Shown in pieces: positions 61,801 to 64,000 of a DNA stretch of 64,000 bases. Within the stretch, counting starts at the first letter, position 1. Each line of letters begins with the position of its first letter. The position numbers were made by a program, and so were the translations under genes. The notes under the pieces are model-generated. The model was given only the letters and a program-made list of their open reading frames with translations, ran no database searches and was not told where the DNA came from. This DNA is from Carnegiea gigantea (Eukaryota > Streptophyta > Magnoliopsida > Caryophyllales > Cactaceae): positions 62,001-126,000 of the forward strand of contig JAKOGI010000109.1 of assembly GCA_029747015.1 (NCBI GenBank). The letters are read 5' to 3'.

Positions 61801-63518
61801 AGTCATGATTAGACATTTGCTATCTTACTGCTTGCTTACTATTTTATTTAGAAAATTTTGATATCTGTTTCTCTCATTTGAAGTCAAATAGCGCCGTCAC
61901 TTGGAGATTTTCTACGGTCATCTGTAAAGTCACTTGATGTTAGAGATATTGGCCTTGGTTCATCTGGTTTTCTGGAACTTCGGATAAATGTGCCCCAGAT
62001 TGTGAAACTTATCAGCATTAATATGAGGTCCATGATCTTTTCTTTGGGGGACCTTTCTTGTATTGTTTATCATATTATATTATATTATTTACCCGAAACT
62101 TGACAATGACTTTCAGTGAAAATCGTGGCGGGATTCAAGCTGCAGAGTTTCTTGGAGAACTCATTTCTAAGGCTCCAGAGCTTCTTACTGTGCATGCTGG
62201 CTACAATTTGATGCCTCCCGAGTCTCTGAACATTATATGTTCAGCCCTTAAAATTGCAAAAGGTATTCAAATTAATGAATATTTTTGCAATTATTTGTCT
62301 TGATTTTAGAAGTATTGCTACAATCTGAAAAGAGATGAATTGAAACTTAATTACTCTAGATTATCTTATCATGTTTGCACGTAATCTGATGCTTTTTCTG
62401 TGGTGTACCTCCTGCTTCAAGATGCCAAAAGAAATTTGGGGGGGAGGGGGCTTATGCCTGGCCCTCAATATGAGTATAGCATTGAGATGCTATATTCTGT
62501 GGATTTTAGATATTGGATTCTCTCATTGGATACTCATCTTACTTAGATGCTTTTTGATATATAATGTGTTGTCCTATTGTCCAATTTAACTGTGAGCTGT
62601 ATAAGACAGACTGCACTATGCAATGGTGACTTGCAACGCATCACATGGATTTCAAATGAAGGTGAATAGCTTCTTCATTAGGTGGCAGTCTCGGAATAGC
62701 TCCCCTACCATTCCTGGAAGCTTCAGCATTAGACGTTAAGCAAGACACTAATTCGCAAATAAAACAATCTCATAGGTTACTGCCATGAGCGACCTCTTCT
62801 TTGCTTGACTACTTCATGAGTCATGACTCAACCATTTTTTTTGCTGTATCTGGCAGCTCTTTTAACTTACACGATTTGACACGTTACAAATCCTGTGCAA
62901 ATATACTAGCTGCTTATGAAGTCATCAACAGATATGCACATGCTATTGCTATTGGATTCACCTTGAGCCTTGAAAAAAATTCTTAACTAACTTGGTTGAG
63001 CAATGTTCATGACACTGTACTATATTAGAGGGTGCCATTTATCTTGAAAGTAGAGAACATTCCCTGCTTTTCTTTAAGCTATTCAATTTGTAAATCACAT
63101 TGCTCAGTAGTCAATACCCATCGGTCCCCATACTAACCAAGATATTAAAAGCCCAGGCCACACAGCCACATACAAACGTTCGGCAGTTTTTGATGCTATA
63201 TACCAGACGTATCAAACGTTCAACAGTTTTTAACTCATGCTTGGTACTCCTATTGTCTTTGAGCCTATAATTGCAATTCTGTTTACCACTTGACCACTTC
63301 TACCTTTCAATGGTAGAATTTGTAAATCATGAACCCTGACATGATTATGTATATGCTATGAATTAGGAAAACTTCAGCATATTGACCTGATGGGAAACCT
63401 AAAGCTTTGTCTGGCAGACCATGCCTCCATTCTTGCTGAATTCAAACACAATGGAAAACCTATGGTGCTGATCCCAGCTTCGGCTTCTCAGGAAGCTCCT
63501 TATGATGATGACCCATGA
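55822..63518 (+). CDS. leucine-rich-repeat protein, ribonuclease-inhibitor-like (RNI superfamily), 16 exons
   Basis: Exons: 55822-55885, 56018-56138, 56828-56896, 56972-57130, 57220-57293, 57879-57975, 58238-58280, 58794-58856, 59802-60028, 60239-60359, 60441-60544, 61436-61549, 61630-61797, 61884-62027, 62117-62262, 63367-63518. All introns are GT-AG and all phases agree; 1866 nt, 621 aa. The N-terminus MAEVPSLVSLCLDALKNH is followed by a run of Asp and a helix-rich block ELPTELFDCLLRLLPALAL, reminiscent of F-box/elongin-type adaptor helices. From exon 9 on there are LRRs of RNI type, for example LESLSFCDDHIG, LSTLELSDNN, LRVLNLRGNNL, LEILDLADNAIGDEGIK and LTSLSLADNDLG. The C-terminus (GGIQAAEFLGELI; ending APYDDDP) is a block I associate with a plant-wide LRR family without a settled role. 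It is probably an intracellular protein-interaction scaffold; the substrate is unknown. Confidence 0.9.
56670..56693 (+). repeat. C15-A8 homopolymer junction in intron 2 of the LRR gene
   Basis: About 15 C followed directly by 8 A. It is one of several such junctions in the window (others at 26195, 46671 and 53537, and the reverse complement at 22251). Confidence 0.85.
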
Positions 63519-64000
63519 AGCGGCTGTGGAAAGTGTGCAGTGTTGTACCATTACTGCTTGGCCATACTTTCCTTGGATGCTTATCACCTGTACCATCATT
63601 GCTCCGGGCCAAGCGATCTGAAAGCCTAAATTAGGCTAAGTTTATGTAAGAAGCAGCCATCCATGCTTCCGTCTAAGTGACCTGAGAACCATTACTGGTA
63701 GCTATGTTTACAATAGTAGCCATGAGAAACTCTTCTATCAGGTGTAAGCTTTCTCATGGTTTCTTGTCTTCCCGATTGCCCTTATCAAAAGTCTAGTTTC
63801 CTTTGTATTTTGAGAATCGGGCTCTATGCCATCAAAGGTAAGACTGCATATATTTGGATCTCCCAAGATCTTGTCCAGGCAGGATTCACATTGGGTTTTG
63901 TTGTCGTTGCGCGGGTTGGGGGTCCCTGATGACATTGCTGGTCGTCCGTGACTGGTTATCCAATTACTGTGACTTCACAGACTGATAGTAAAAGATTATT
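63519..64000. other. 3' region of the LRR gene / spacer
   Basis: No gene that I can name. A minus-strand frame at 63935-63738 (SSGTPNPRNDNKTQCESCLDKI) looks protein-like and lacks a neighbouring exon in the window; it may be a transposon fragment or chance. Confidence 0.35.

Overview
This is nuclear DNA of a flowering plant. The evidence is intron-rich genes with GT-AG introns, AT-rich spacers full of microsatellites, short inverted-repeat transposons with clean target-site duplications (TSDs), an Au-type tRNA-derived SINE, and gene families typical of plants (TOM2A-like tetraspanin, tau glutathione S-transferase, GDSL lipase, DUF3741/DUF4378 protein, plastid-type glutaredoxin). I cannot name the species. 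No bacterial-type system, CRISPR array, rRNA or tRNA gene was seen.

Layout. 1-3.0 kb: spacer holding a 1.4 kb foldback transposon. 3.2-7.0 kb (+): decayed plastid glutaredoxin gene. 7.5-8.6 kb (-): tau GST pseudogene with two nonsense codons, convergent with the glutaredoxin. 8.6-12.3 kb: AT-rich spacer. 12.3-12.9 kb: hAT-like element with a perfect 8-bp TSD. 13.1-23.0 kb (+): complete 11-exon prolyl-oligopeptidase/oligopeptidase B-type serine peptidase (711 codons), its catalytic triad visible. 23-28.5 kb: spacer with AT microsatellites. 28.5-34.05 kb (+): five-coding-exon DUF3741/DUF4378 (TRM-like) protein of about 955 aa, with a likely 5'UTR intron and a very large microsatellite in one intron. 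34-38.2 kb: spacer with a LINE RNase H remnant. 38.2-43.5 kb (-): complete six-exon TOM2A-family tetraspanin (290 aa) with a telomere-like repeat just upstream of the start. 43.5-50.5 kb: spacer with a Tourist-like MITE and a SINE. 50.6-54.05 kb (+): complete five-exon secreted GDSL esterase/lipase (371 aa), with two different MITEs in its third intron. 54-55.8 kb: spacer with another Harbinger-like element. 55.8-63.5 kb (+): complete 16-exon leucine-rich-repeat (ribonuclease-inhibitor-like) protein of 621 aa. 63.5-64 kb: spacer.

The genes do not form a pathway; this is ordinary plant gene order. Exon maps were built by hand. Each junction was checked for GT/AG, and the summed exon lengths of all five intact genes are multiples of three, which supports the models. 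The most notable points are the two neighbouring decayed glutathione-linked genes, the hAT insertion that abuts an open, transit-peptide-like frame upstream of the oligopeptidase start, a 90-nt stop-free intron in the DUF4378 gene, and a recurrent C-run/A-run homopolymer junction scattered over the window.
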